Both the position numbers and the translations under genes were made by a program. Of a DNA stretch of 64,000 nucleotides, positions 29,057 through 37,941 are shown piece by piece (position 1 is the stretch's first letter; every line of letters begins with the position of its first letter). The stretch lies in assembly GCA_945865545.1 (NCBI GenBank), contig CAMBEQ010000005.1:1-64000 (forward strand), read 5' to 3'. The notes below the pieces were generated by a model. It saw only the letters and a list, made by a program, of their open reading frames with translations. It was not told where the DNA came from and ran no database searches. Source of the stretch: Sediminibacterium ginsengisoli (lineage in GTDB: Bacteria > Bacteroidota > Bacteroidia > Chitinophagales > Chitinophagaceae).

Positions 29057-30256
29057 TTATTTTTTGTTCGAATCTTTGATCTGATGAAAAATACTGGTTT
29101 GATTGCCAAATATTTTTGTAAAACCTCTTACATCTGCACCAGTCCAGCCTGTATTCATTTCTCCATACTTGCCAAATTTAGCGCTCATTAAATCATTCGC
29201 CGATTCAATACCTATCACTTGAAAACGATACGGATTTAATTGAATAAACACTTCTCCAGTGACTTGTTCTTGTGTACTATTTAAGTAAGCTTCTATATCA
29301 CGCATCACTGGATCTAAAATTTGTCCCTCATGCAACCAATTGCCATAAAATTGTGCCAATTGGTCTTTCCATGATAATTGCCATTTAGTTAAAACATGTT
29401 TTTCTAAAGCATGATGTGCTTTTAATATCACCATGGGGGCAGCCGCTTCAAAACCAACTCTTCCTTTAATACCAATGATGGTATCTCCCACATGAATATC
29501 TCTTCCAATACCATACGCCCCTGCTATAAATTGTATGTATTGAATGGCTTCGGTTGGATGAGTAAAAGTTTTTTTATTAACGGTTTTAATTTCTCCTTTT
29601 TCAAAACCTATCACCATTTCTTCGGTTTGCCCTTCTTTGGTCATTGGAGTAGGCCAAGCGCTTTCTGGCAACATGCCTTTGGATTGTAAAGTTTCTTTGC
29701 CACCGACACTGGTGCCCCATAAACCTTTATTAATTGAGTAAGCCGATTTTTCAAAATTCATTTGAACTCCTTTTCCTTTCAAATAATCAATTTCGGCTTC
29801 TCTACTCAATTGCAAATCACGAATGGGTGTTAAAATTTCAACTCCAGGAATCATAATTTGAAAAATCATATCAAAACGTACTTGATCATTTCCAGCACCC
29901 GTACTGCCATGCGCCACTAATTTAGCCCCCACTTTTTTTACATGGGCTGCAATATGCAATGCCTGGCTCAAACGCTCCGCACTCACACTTAATGGATAGG
30001 TATTATTTTTTAAAACATTCCCAAAAATTAAATACTTAATAATGCTATCATAATATCCCTTTACAGCATTAACGGTCGTATGTGATTTTACGCCTAATGC
30101 ATAAGCATGTGCTTCTACTTTTTTTAATTCCTCTTCGCTAAAGCCACCTGTATTCACTATCACACTGTGTACTTCTAAACCTTTGTCCTCGGTTAAATAT
30201 TTTACACAATAGGTAGTATCCAACCCCCCACTAAATCCTAATACAATTTTTTCCAT
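29057..30256 (-). CDS. argG: Argininosuccinate synthase
   Basis: KIVLGFSGGLDTTYCVKYL; AHGSTGAGNDQVRFDM. Confidence 0.96.
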   Translation of the reverse strand: MEKIVLGFSGGLDTTYCVKYLTEDKGLEVHSVIVNTGGFSEEELKKVEAHAYALGVKSHTTVNAVKGYYDSIIKYLIFGNVLKNNTYPLSVSAERLSQALHIAAHVKKVGAKLVAHGSTGAGNDQVRFDMIFQIMIPGVEILTPIRDLQLSREAEIDYLKGKGVQMNFEKSAYSINKGLWGTSVGGKETLQSKGMLPESAWPTPMTKEGQTEEMVIGFEKGEIKTVNKKTFTHPTEAIQYIQFIAGAYGIGRDIHVGDTIIGIKGRVGFEAAAPMVILKAHHALEKHVLTKWQLSWKDQLAQFYGNWLHEGQILDPVMRDIEAYLNSTQEQVTGEVFIQLNPYRFQVIGIESANDLMSAKFGKYGEMNTGWTGADVRGFTKIFGNQTSIFHQIKDSNKK

Positions 30257-30261
30257 AACAA

Positions 30262-30909
30262 TTATTTTTTTCTAAGCCAATTCAGTAATTTACTTTGTTT
30301 TATTTTCATAAAACGCTCATATAGCTTAGAGTTATTTGAAAATTCAGCCGCTACCTCTTCCACACTGTGTATTTGCTTTGGCTCATACAACATGGCGGTA
30401 CACATACAATTTTTACGATCCTTACTCATTAAAATTTCATAGTTCACACAGCTTTTGCAACCAGCCCAAAATTCTTCATCATCGGTAAGCTCGCTATAGG
30501 TAACTGGCTCATACCCTAATTCACTATTTATTTTCATCACTGCTAACCCCGTAGTCAATCCAAATATTTTTGCATTGGGATACTTTTCTCTGGACAATTG
30601 AAAAGTAGTTTGTTTAATTTTTTTTGCAATCCCAGTTTTTCTAAAGGCTGGTGCTACAATTAAGCCACTATTGGCTACAAACTGTCCATGTTGCCAGGCT
30701 TCTATATAACAAAACCCTACCCAGGTTCCATCTTCTGTTAAAGCGATAACGGATTTGCCTTCATTTATTTTCATGGCAACATATTCAGGACTGCGTTTGG
30801 CAATACCCGTACCACGCGCTTGAGCCGAAGAGGCCATTTCATCAGTAATATCATGTGCAAAGGAGGCGTCCCCACTGTGGGCAACGCGTACAATAATTTT
30901 CTGTTCCAA
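30262..30909 (-). CDS. GNAT family N-acetyltransferase, candidate first-step enzyme of the operon (TTG start)
   Basis: GNAT core GFCYIEAWQHGQFVANSGLIVAPAFRKTGIAKKI; C-terminal CKSC-x13-CMC motif; first gene of the arg operon. Confidence 0.8.
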   Translation of the reverse strand: MEQKIIVRVAHSGDASFAHDITDEMASSAQARGTGIAKRSPEYVAMKINEGKSVIALTEDGTWVGFCYIEAWQHGQFVANSGLIVAPAFRKTGIAKKIKQTTFQLSREKYPNAKIFGLTTGLAVMKINSELGYEPVTYSELTDDEEFWAGCKSCVNYEILMSKDRKNCMCTAMLYEPKQIHSVEEVAAEFSNNSKLYERFMKIKQSKLLNWLRKK

Positions 30910-30972
30910 TGAGCTTTAAATTTTAAGGAAATACTATGCTGGCGGAAGAATGCTTCTTTGGGGTTTTTTCCA

Positions 30973-31127
30973 CTGATAGGGGCAAGTGCCAATTGCTCGT
31001 CCTATCAGAATCCACGTCGGCAAAAAAAGCCTAAGATCCTAGGCATCCAAATTGGGCTGGGTTCATTCAAAACAGGTACTGGTGCATATTTTGCACTAGC
31101 GATAATAGTATGTAATTGTACCTGTTT
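30973..31127 (-). promoter_or_regulatory. Structured arg operon leader (possible attenuator)
   Basis: 10-bp inverted repeat 31070-31079/31118-31127; hairpin 31082-31086/31092-31096; GCCTAGGATCTTAGGC-T7 at 31022-31044; 8-bp inverted repeat 30973-30980/31001-31008. Confidence 0.55.
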
Positions 31128-31130
31128 CAT
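31005..31130 (-). CDS. Putative 41-aa leader peptide of the arg operon
   Basis: ATG with AAAGGAG Shine-Dalgarno 8 nt upstream; reads MKQVQLHTIIASAKYAPVPVLNEPSPIWMPRILGFFCRRGF stop. Below the ORF-track length cutoff. Confidence 0.6.
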   Translation of the reverse strand: MKQVQLHTIIASAKYAPVPVLNEPSPIWMPRILGFFCRRGF

Positions 31131-31206
31131 TTAGATTACTCCTTTGTATAAGAAAGAGGACCTAAAAGTATAAAATAAAATAGACAAATAGGGCTATAGA
31201 CCCCCT

Positions 31207-31224
31207 CTAATTTGATCAAATTAG
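31207..31224. promoter_or_regulatory. Perfect 18-bp palindrome CTAATTTGATCAAATTAG between divergent transcripts
   Basis: Sequence equals its own reverse complement; between the arg leader and the YHS gene. Confidence 0.6.
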
Positions 31225-31314
31225 AACTAAAAGGACTCTATTGACCCTAAAATGAATGGCTGTTAGTTTTAAGATCCCCCAATAGAATCGTAGTTTTGTT
31301 GCAAATAGGAATGT

Positions 31315-31629
31315 ATGAAAATAGTTAAAAGTGGATTTTTAGTAGGATGCGTTCTGCTAATTTTAGCCTGTGGCCAAAGCAATTCAAATAATTCAGTTTC
31401 CCCCACCGATACCATTAATGTGGTGGCAGCGGATACGGCTACTGAAAAAACTTTTGCAGTAAGCTTAGTAAATAATAAAAAAGATCCCACTTGTGGCATG
31501 CCGGTAACTGCAGGAATACATGATACCACCCATTATGAAAATAAGGTATTGGGATTTTGTTCCACTGAATGCAAAAATGAATTTTTGAAAAATCCTAAGG
31601 CGAATCTAGCTGCTGCAGAAATAAAATAA
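31315..31629 (+). CDS. YHS-domain lipoprotein
   Basis: Lipobox ILAC; DPTCGMPVTAGIHDTTHYENKVLGFCSTECKNEFLKNP. Confidence 0.85.
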   Translation: MKIVKSGFLVGCVLLILACGQSNSNNSVSPTDTINVVAADTATEKTFAVSLVNNKKDPTCGMPVTAGIHDTTHYENKVLGFCSTECKNEFLKNPKANLAAAEIK

Positions 31630-31651
31630 ATTAGACGGAAATTAATAGGGC

Positions 31652-34600
31652 TTAACTAAATAAATAAGCAATATCGTCCTTGGTTAAAGATTTAACAAAA
31701 CCCACTTCATCCGATATTAATTCTTTGGCTAAATTTCTTTTCCTTTCTTGTAGCTTCAAAATTTTATCTTCTACCGTATCATTACAAATCATTCGATACG
31801 CAAAAATATTTTTTGTTTGTCCTATTCTATGGGTTCTATCAATCGCTTGTTGTTCTACTGCAGGATTCCACCAAGGATCTACAATATAAACATAATCGGC
31901 TGCCGTTAAATTCAAACCTACGCCACCGGCTTTTAATGATATTAAAAATACACGACAATTGTCGTCATTTTGGAATCGCTCAATTGCACGTTCTCTTTCT
32001 TGAATGGTACTTCCTCCATCAAAATATTCATAATCGATGCCTAATTTTTTTAGCTGCTCTTTAATAAGTGCCAACATCCCTAAAAATTGAGAGAACACCA
32101 AAGCCTTGTGCCCGCCTATATTTTCGGCAATTTCACGAGTAAGTTCATCCAGCTTTACAGACTCATTAGGATAGGCTTCGTCTTTCAAAATAGCAGGGCT
32201 GTCACAAATTTGTCTCAGCTTCATCAATCCTTGTAAAATGGAAAGTTGTGATTTTTGTATACCCTTCTCTTCCACCATACCAATTAATTTATCTCTGTAA
32301 TCATTTCGGTAAGCTTCATAAATTTTTCTTTGTGCATCCCCCATTTCACAATACAAGACCATTTCTTGTTTTTCAGGCAAGTCTTTAGCTACTTGTTCTT
32401 TGGTTCTTCTTAATATGAATGGGAAAACAAATTTACGTAGATGCTCTTTTTGTTCCTGCTCATCAAACTTATCAATAGGCATGGAGAAATTATGCTTGAA
32501 ATATTCCACCGTACCCAACATGCCCGGATTTAGGAAATTCATTTGAGCATAAATATCAAAAGTATTGTTTTGTAAAGGCGTACCACTTAAGCATAATTTA
32601 TTAGCCGCTTTTAACAAGCAAGCAGCTTTGGTTACTTTACTAGAAGGATTTTTAATGGCCTGACTTTCATCCAAAATCACATAATCAAAATTCACTTCCA
32701 CAAACATTTTAATATCACTTCTTAAAGTACCATAAGTGGTAATGATTACTTCTACTTCTTCTTTTAAAATAAGTTGTTTGTTCCTGCTTCCCCCATGATG
32801 AATGTGATACGTTAAAGTCGGCGTAAACTTTTTTAATTCATTTTGCCAGTTGTATAAAAGAGTCGTTGGACAAACTACTAAGGCCACCAATTTGCCATTC
32901 TTTTGTTTTAAATGCTGTAAAAAAGACAGGGTTTGTATGGTTTTACCCAATCCCATATCGTCTGCTAATATCCCACCCCATTGTACATCATGCAAATAAT
33001 TCAACCACTGAAACCCACTTACCTGATATGGGCGCAATATAGGCAATAAGTGTTCTGGAGGGGTGATATCCGCTATCGCATAACGTTCTCTAATTTTTTC
33101 ATACTTGCCTTCTAGTTGAAAAATTAATTCTTCCTCATCTCTTTGTTGATACAATTCATCTAAAATAGAGAAATGGTATTTGCTTAATTTTAAAGTATCT
33201 GTTTTCCCTTCCCCTACTTTAAACAATAAAGAATATTTATTAAGCCATTTTTCGGGAAGTACCCCTAAGCTACCATCTTTCAAGGGTACAAACTGTTGCT
33301 TATTAGACAACATATTTTTAATATCTTGAACAGATACCTTTTGTTCTCCAAAAGAAATTTCTACTTTGGCGTCAAACCAATCTGTATTGCTACTAATATA
33401 TAATTTAGTAGATGGCTTGGCCGTATTAAATTTAAATTGTTTTAAATATTCTGTTCCAAATAATGGAATTTGTTTTTCGCGAAGCGTATCAATAAACAAA
33501 AAGAACCAGTTATTTTTTAATACCTCGGCTCCTTTTAATGCCAAAACATTGCCTTCATTGGGTCGAATAAACCCTGAATGCAATTGTTCTATAATATTCA
33601 TTAATTGTCTTTCTGCAGCCAGATCTCTTTCTAAAATAATAATTTTATCGCCAACTTGTTGAATCACAGAAGGACCATCTTCTTTTTGAACGATTATTTC
33701 ATTATAAGCATACAAAGGCTCAAAAAATAAATAGTCTCCGTTTTCTTTTAGAAGAATTTGTAATTGAGGCTTCACCCCTTTTACTTTTTCTTGTAAGACA
33801 TTCTCTAAAGCCACTTGGTATTTTTTTGACAAAGGCAATAAAGTACTTTGTAAATACTGCGGCCATTGATCTAAATCAATTTCATGAAAACCTTTGGGCA
33901 TAAACTTTTCCACCCAGAATAAATCGTCTCTATTTTTCCAAACAAAAAATTGATGATGGTATTGAAAAATAAAATTCGACTTCGCATGGTTCTCTTCTAA
34001 TGGAATATTTCCTTCTGGTAAATTTACTCCTGCATAGATTAAGTATCTGCCCTCTTCTTTCTCCACTTTAAAACTAGGCTGAATGGTATTAAATACCAAT
34101 TCCGCTTTTTGTAAATTTGCAGTAGTGAATGGTTTATTCTGTGGTAAGAAAAAATTAAAAGGATGTTCCGATAAATCTCTCCAGACCTTCTCTAACTTTG
34201 GATGAAGGTATTCTTGAATTAGTTCCTTGGTTTCATCGGGCAAACTATCTTCCTCCGCATGAACAATGGTATCCCATATGCCCTGAAAGGGAGAGTTCTT
34301 GTTTAAGAACTTAGACATCTCTGCAGTTTGTAATTTCTTAACTAACTGTATTAATATTTTATCTTCTTCTTTAATTAAAGCAGGAACTACTAGTTTAGCT
34401 AAATCAATTTTTTCTACTTTCCCAATAAAAGAAGTGCCCTCTTCATTAACCTCCCCCTTGATGACATTAAAAATAATATAAGGATAAGCCGTAGGCTGAT
34501 GCTGCATAACAATACCATAGCGTTCCTTCACTTCCACTTGCTTGGTACTTTCACTGTCTTCCTCTTCTAAGTCCCAATCATTTGACTTAGGTCTTTTGAT

Positions 34601-35416
34601 GGTGGTAATAGTACTATTGGCATTCAGCTTTAAAACTTTTTCATCTAATACTTTTAAAAAGGGTTTTCCATCGTGATAAATAAATTCAAATTTATCTTCT
34701 ATATAATCATCTAAAGTGTAGCCATATAATGCCAATAGTTTATTTTTTTCTCTATCCCAATTTCGAATGGTTTCAAAATAGTCCGCTCCTTTTAGTTGAA
34801 ACAGCTGCAATAATAGAATGGTCTTATGTAAACAAAGTGGGTATTCGGTTTCAGATAAACAATCGCAAGAAGTATCAAAAAAACGTTCTTCATTTTTTTG
34901 AATAATAATATGATGGGTTTTCCCTTTATCGTGAAATTCAGCAACCACTTTTTCATTTTCACTTTCAACAATATGTGGTCTTATTGATTTTAATGTTTCT
35001 TCTGCTTTTTCAAAGACGTTCTTAGAACATAGCATTCGAATCATTTTTAGATCCAAGCTTTTTGTTCTTAATAAGGTATGGGTAGTTTTATAAGATGCCG
35101 GCTTGTAGTCTAATAAATTTTTATCTAGTAAATCCTGCACATAAAATAAGGCAGCTGCCTTATGTCTACACACTTCAGATAAATTATAAGGACAACCACA
35201 TCTTAAAGATAAAGTGGCAGCACTTTTAAAATTCTCAATGGTTACTTTATAATAAGTACTATACCCATCATCTTTTACCCTGCAAAATATAGTTCCAATT
35301 AAAGGATCAAATTTTGCGAGTTCAATATTTTTAAGGGCAAATATTTTTTTACCGCGACGTATCACCTCTTCGGTGCCGTAGCTATAAATGTGTTTTACTA
35401 AGTAGGGTAATGCCAT
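31652..35416 (-). CDS. SNF2-family helicase with SWIM-type zinc-binding motifs
   Basis: GGILADDMGLGKTIQTLSFL, DESQAIKN, LISLKAGGVGLNLTAADYVYIVDPWWNPAVEQQAIDRTHRIGQ; CGCPYNLSEVCRH near N-terminus. Confidence 0.95.
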   Translation of the reverse strand: MALPYLVKHIYSYGTEEVIRRGKKIFALKNIELAKFDPLIGTIFCRVKDDGYSTYYKVTIENFKSAATLSLRCGCPYNLSEVCRHKAAALFYVQDLLDKNLLDYKPASYKTTHTLLRTKSLDLKMIRMLCSKNVFEKAEETLKSIRPHIVESENEKVVAEFHDKGKTHHIIIQKNEERFFDTSCDCLSETEYPLCLHKTILLLQLFQLKGADYFETIRNWDREKNKLLALYGYTLDDYIEDKFEFIYHDGKPFLKVLDEKVLKLNANSTITTIKRPKSNDWDLEEEDSESTKQVEVKERYGIVMQHQPTAYPYIIFNVIKGEVNEEGTSFIGKVEKIDLAKLVVPALIKEEDKILIQLVKKLQTAEMSKFLNKNSPFQGIWDTIVHAEEDSLPDETKELIQEYLHPKLEKVWRDLSEHPFNFFLPQNKPFTTANLQKAELVFNTIQPSFKVEKEEGRYLIYAGVNLPEGNIPLEENHAKSNFIFQYHHQFFVWKNRDDLFWVEKFMPKGFHEIDLDQWPQYLQSTLLPLSKKYQVALENVLQEKVKGVKPQLQILLKENGDYLFFEPLYAYNEIIVQKEDGPSVIQQVGDKIIILERDLAAERQLMNIIEQLHSGFIRPNEGNVLALKGAEVLKNNWFFLFIDTLREKQIPLFGTEYLKQFKFNTAKPSTKLYISSNTDWFDAKVEISFGEQKVSVQDIKNMLSNKQQFVPLKDGSLGVLPEKWLNKYSLLFKVGEGKTDTLKLSKYHFSILDELYQQRDEEELIFQLEGKYEKIRERYAIADITPPEHLLPILRPYQVSGFQWLNYLHDVQWGGILADDMGLGKTIQTLSFLQHLKQKNGKLVALVVCPTTLLYNWQNELKKFTPTLTYHIHHGGSRNKQLILKEEVEVIITTYGTLRSDIKMFVEVNFDYVILDESQAIKNPSSKVTKAACLLKAANKLCLSGTPLQNNTFDIYAQMNFLNPGMLGTVEYFKHNFSMPIDKFDEQEQKEHLRKFVFPFILRRTKEQVAKDLPEKQEMVLYCEMGDAQRKIYEAYRNDYRDKLIGMVEEKGIQKSQLSILQGLMKLRQICDSPAILKDEAYPNESVKLDELTREIAENIGGHKALVFSQFLGMLALIKEQLKKLGIDYEYFDGGSTIQERERAIERFQNDDNCRVFLISLKAGGVGLNLTAADYVYIVDPWWNPAVEQQAIDRTHRIGQTKNIFAYRMICNDTVEDKILKLQERKRNLAKELISDEVGFVKSLTKDDIAYLFS

Positions 35417-35425
35417 AATGGTACA

Positions 35426-35446
35426 AAAAGCCCTTAAAAAAGGGCA
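35426..35446 (-). terminator. Intrinsic terminator after comB
   Basis: Minus strand GCCCTT-TTTT-AAGGGC-TTTTT. Confidence 0.6.
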
Positions 35447-35516
35447 ATTTGCAAATGTAAGGCTTTGCTAGCTAATTATGTAGTCCTATTCCAATGAATG
35501 TGAAAAATAAAAATAA

Positions 35517-36254
35517 TTAACCCTGATTGATCAGCGCTCCCTCTTTAAAAAGGGGTAAGGATGGTGCAGAATCTATTGAAATACAATACAACATGTCCTC
35601 TTCTAGTCCAAAAGCAGCTAAACGATGCCAATGAGTGACTGTTTTAATATAAGTAGTTAATTGATCCTTTTGTTGCATATATAGCTGATTGGCCATAAAA
35701 CTACTATCACATTGAATATCAAAATGCGTCTTTACTTCTTCAATAACTGCCCCAGCAAATAAAACATCTTCGATGTTAAATTTATTTTTCCAGCCAGAGC
35801 ATCCTAAAATAACGGGCGAATCTTGGCTTTTTAGAAACTCAACTACTTTACTCAGGTTAGGAAAAGAACCTGTAATGATATTTTTTGCACCTTGTTTCAA
35901 GGCCATATGCAACAGCTTAGTTCCATTGGTAGTGGTAATCACCAAAGTTTTATTTTCAATAAAAGACCTTGGGTATTCCGATGGTGAATTGCCATAGGAT
36001 AGTCCAGGTATAATTTTACCATCTCTTTCCCCCGCAGTTACTCCGCTAGTTTGTTTTCCCACTTCAATACAAAGCTCTGGCGAATCAACAGGTATCACTT
36101 TACTGGCTCCATTGTATAAAGCAGTCGCAATGGTAGAAGTTGCTCTGAAAACATCTATAATAACTACAATACTATCTTTAATCTCATATAGATCTAAAAG
36201 CTGTGGCGTAAGTACGGTATGTAAACTTGGTTTAGATTTCTTTACTGCATTCAT
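35517..36254 (-). CDS. comB: 2-phosphosulfolactate phosphatase family (ComB) protein
   Basis: VVIIDVFRATSTIATALYNGA, GERDGKIIPGLSYGNSP, VITTTNGTKLLHMA. Start at 36254 preferred because a TATCTTTG -7-like element overlaps the ORF start at 36263. Confidence 0.88.
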   Translation of the reverse strand: MNAVKKSKPSLHTVLTPQLLDLYEIKDSIVVIIDVFRATSTIATALYNGASKVIPVDSPELCIEVGKQTSGVTAGERDGKIIPGLSYGNSPSEYPRSFIENKTLVITTTNGTKLLHMALKQGAKNIITGSFPNLSKVVEFLKSQDSPVILGCSGWKNKFNIEDVLFAGAVIEEVKTHFDIQCDSSFMANQLYMQQKDQLTTYIKTVTHWHRLAAFGLEEDMLYCISIDSAPSLPLFKEGALINQG

Positions 36255-36281
36255 AAGACACAAAGATACACAACACTTATT

Positions 36282-36641
36282 TTAAACTAATTCTTTTGTG
36301 ACCGCATTTTTCTTACTTAAAATTAATATTTCTGAAACAATAATGTCTGTACTTACCCTTTTGACTGCATTTTTGTCGGTATAGGATTTCGTTAGCAATC
36401 TGCCTTCCACAGCTACCTCGATTCCTTTGACTAAATATTTTTCGGCATACTGCGCTAGCTTAGACCAGGCCACCAAATTAAACCATTGCGTTTCCTCCAC
36501 CCATTCCCCCTTGGCATTTTTATAACGGTCATTTACCGCCAAACGCATATTGGCCAATTGATTGTTTTCTTTAAAAATTTTGATTTCCGGATCGGCGCCT
36601 AAATGTCCGATCAATTGCACTTTGTTTTTAATTGCTTTCAT
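36282..36641 (-). CDS. ssb: Single-stranded DNA-binding protein
   Basis: NKVQLIGHLGADPEIK, WFNLVAWSKLAQYAEKYLVKGIEVAVEGRL. Confidence 0.93.
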   Translation of the reverse strand: MKAIKNKVQLIGHLGADPEIKIFKENNQLANMRLAVNDRYKNAKGEWVEETQWFNLVAWSKLAQYAEKYLVKGIEVAVEGRLLTKSYTDKNAVKRVSTDIIVSEILILSKKNAVTKELV

Positions 36642-36741
36642 AAGAATTTGATTTGTTAAGCAACAAAATTGCAATTCTTATGCATGTCAAAATGCAGTAT
36701 TTATCTCAATAAAAATAGGTACAAATAAAGGGAACTTAAAC

Positions 36742-37836
36742 TTATTTAAAAGGAAACTTCACTACCTGTGCTTTCACTAAGGTATTGCGAATGTCAATAA
36801 AAATAGCCGTTCCAGGCTTGGCATGCTCAGCTGCCACATACCCCATTCCAATGGCTTTGCCCAAACTTGGCGCCTGAGTTCCAGAAGTAACAGATCCAAT
36901 AAATTTTCCAGCTGCATCTTTAATTTCATAATAATGTCTAGGTATACCGCGATCAATCATTTCAAAACCAACTAATTTTTTGGAAACTCCATTTGCTTTT
37001 TGATCGGCTAAAGAACTTGAGTTGGTAAACGATTTAGTAAACTTAGTTATCCAACCTAAGCCTGCTTCTATAGGACTGGTGGTATCATCAATATCATTTC
37101 CGTACAAACAAAATCCCATTTCTAAACGCAAGGTATCTCTTGCCCCTAAACCAATGGGCTGAATACCATAAGCCGCTCCCGCTTCAAAAATAGCTTCCCA
37201 AATTTTATTGGCATTGTCATTAATATCTTCAAAATAAATTTCCACACCGCCAGCACCCGTATATCCCGTCGCACTTATCAATACATTGTCAATACCTAGC
37301 ATTTCCCCTTTAGCAAAACTATAATAAGGCATATTGGTTACATCCATTTTAGTTAATGTTTGTATCACTTGTGTAGCTTTAGGACCTTGCACCGCTAATA
37401 ATGCAGTTTTAGGACTTATATTATGCATCTCAACTCCTTGCGTATTGTGTTTCGAAATCCAATTCCAATCCTTTTCAATATTAGAAGCGTTCACCACCAA
37501 CATGTATACTTTATTTTTTTCAACACAGTACACCAATAAATCATCTACAATCCCACCCTCCGTATTTGGTAAACAACTGTATTGCGCTTTACCATCTTCT
37601 AATAAAGAAGCATCATTAGAAGTAACACTTTGAATTAAATCCAATGCATGGGGCCCTCTTAAAATAAACTCTCCCATATGACTCACATCAAACACACCCA
37701 CTTTATTTCTTACCGCTGCATGTTCATCGTTGATACCCGTATAGCTGATAGGCATATTGTAACCAGCAAAGGGTGCCATTTTAGCGCCCAATGCGATATG
37801 TTTATGGGTAAAAGGAGTGTTTAATATTTCGCTCAT
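36742..37836 (-). CDS. gcvT: Glycine cleavage system T protein
   Basis: [50 protein letters not shown]. Confidence 0.97.
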   Translation of the reverse strand: MSEILNTPFTHKHIALGAKMAPFAGYNMPISYTGINDEHAAVRNKVGVFDVSHMGEFILRGPHALDLIQSVTSNDASLLEDGKAQYSCLPNTEGGIVDDLLVYCVEKNKVYMLVVNASNIEKDWNWISKHNTQGVEMHNISPKTALLAVQGPKATQVIQTLTKMDVTNMPYYSFAKGEMLGIDNVLISATGYTGAGGVEIYFEDINDNANKIWEAIFEAGAAYGIQPIGLGARDTLRLEMGFCLYGNDIDDTTSPIEAGLGWITKFTKSFTNSSSLADQKANGVSKKLVGFEMIDRGIPRHYYEIKDAAGKFIGSVTSGTQAPSLGKAIGMGYVAAEHAKPGTAIFIDIRNTLVKAQVVKFPFK

Positions 37837-37880
37837 GGAATAAATTATTTACACGAAGATAAACAAAAAGAATACCAAAT

Positions 37881-37910
37881 AAAAAACCCCCTCTATGGTA
37901 GAAGGGGTTT
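37881..37910 (-). terminator. Intrinsic terminator for the PspC gene
   Basis: Minus strand AAACCCC...GGGGGTTTTTT. Confidence 0.75.
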
Positions 37911-37941
37911 GTTTATAAGAACCAATAGATATTATGAAACC

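Noticed and set aside
30771-30992. 73-aa minus ORF across the arg leader
   Set aside because: Overlaps the GNAT coding region in another frame and has no recognisable family features.
37837-37941. Glycine riboswitch upstream of gcvT
   Set aside because: Short interval mostly occupied by the PspC terminator; no tandem glycine-aptamer features seen.
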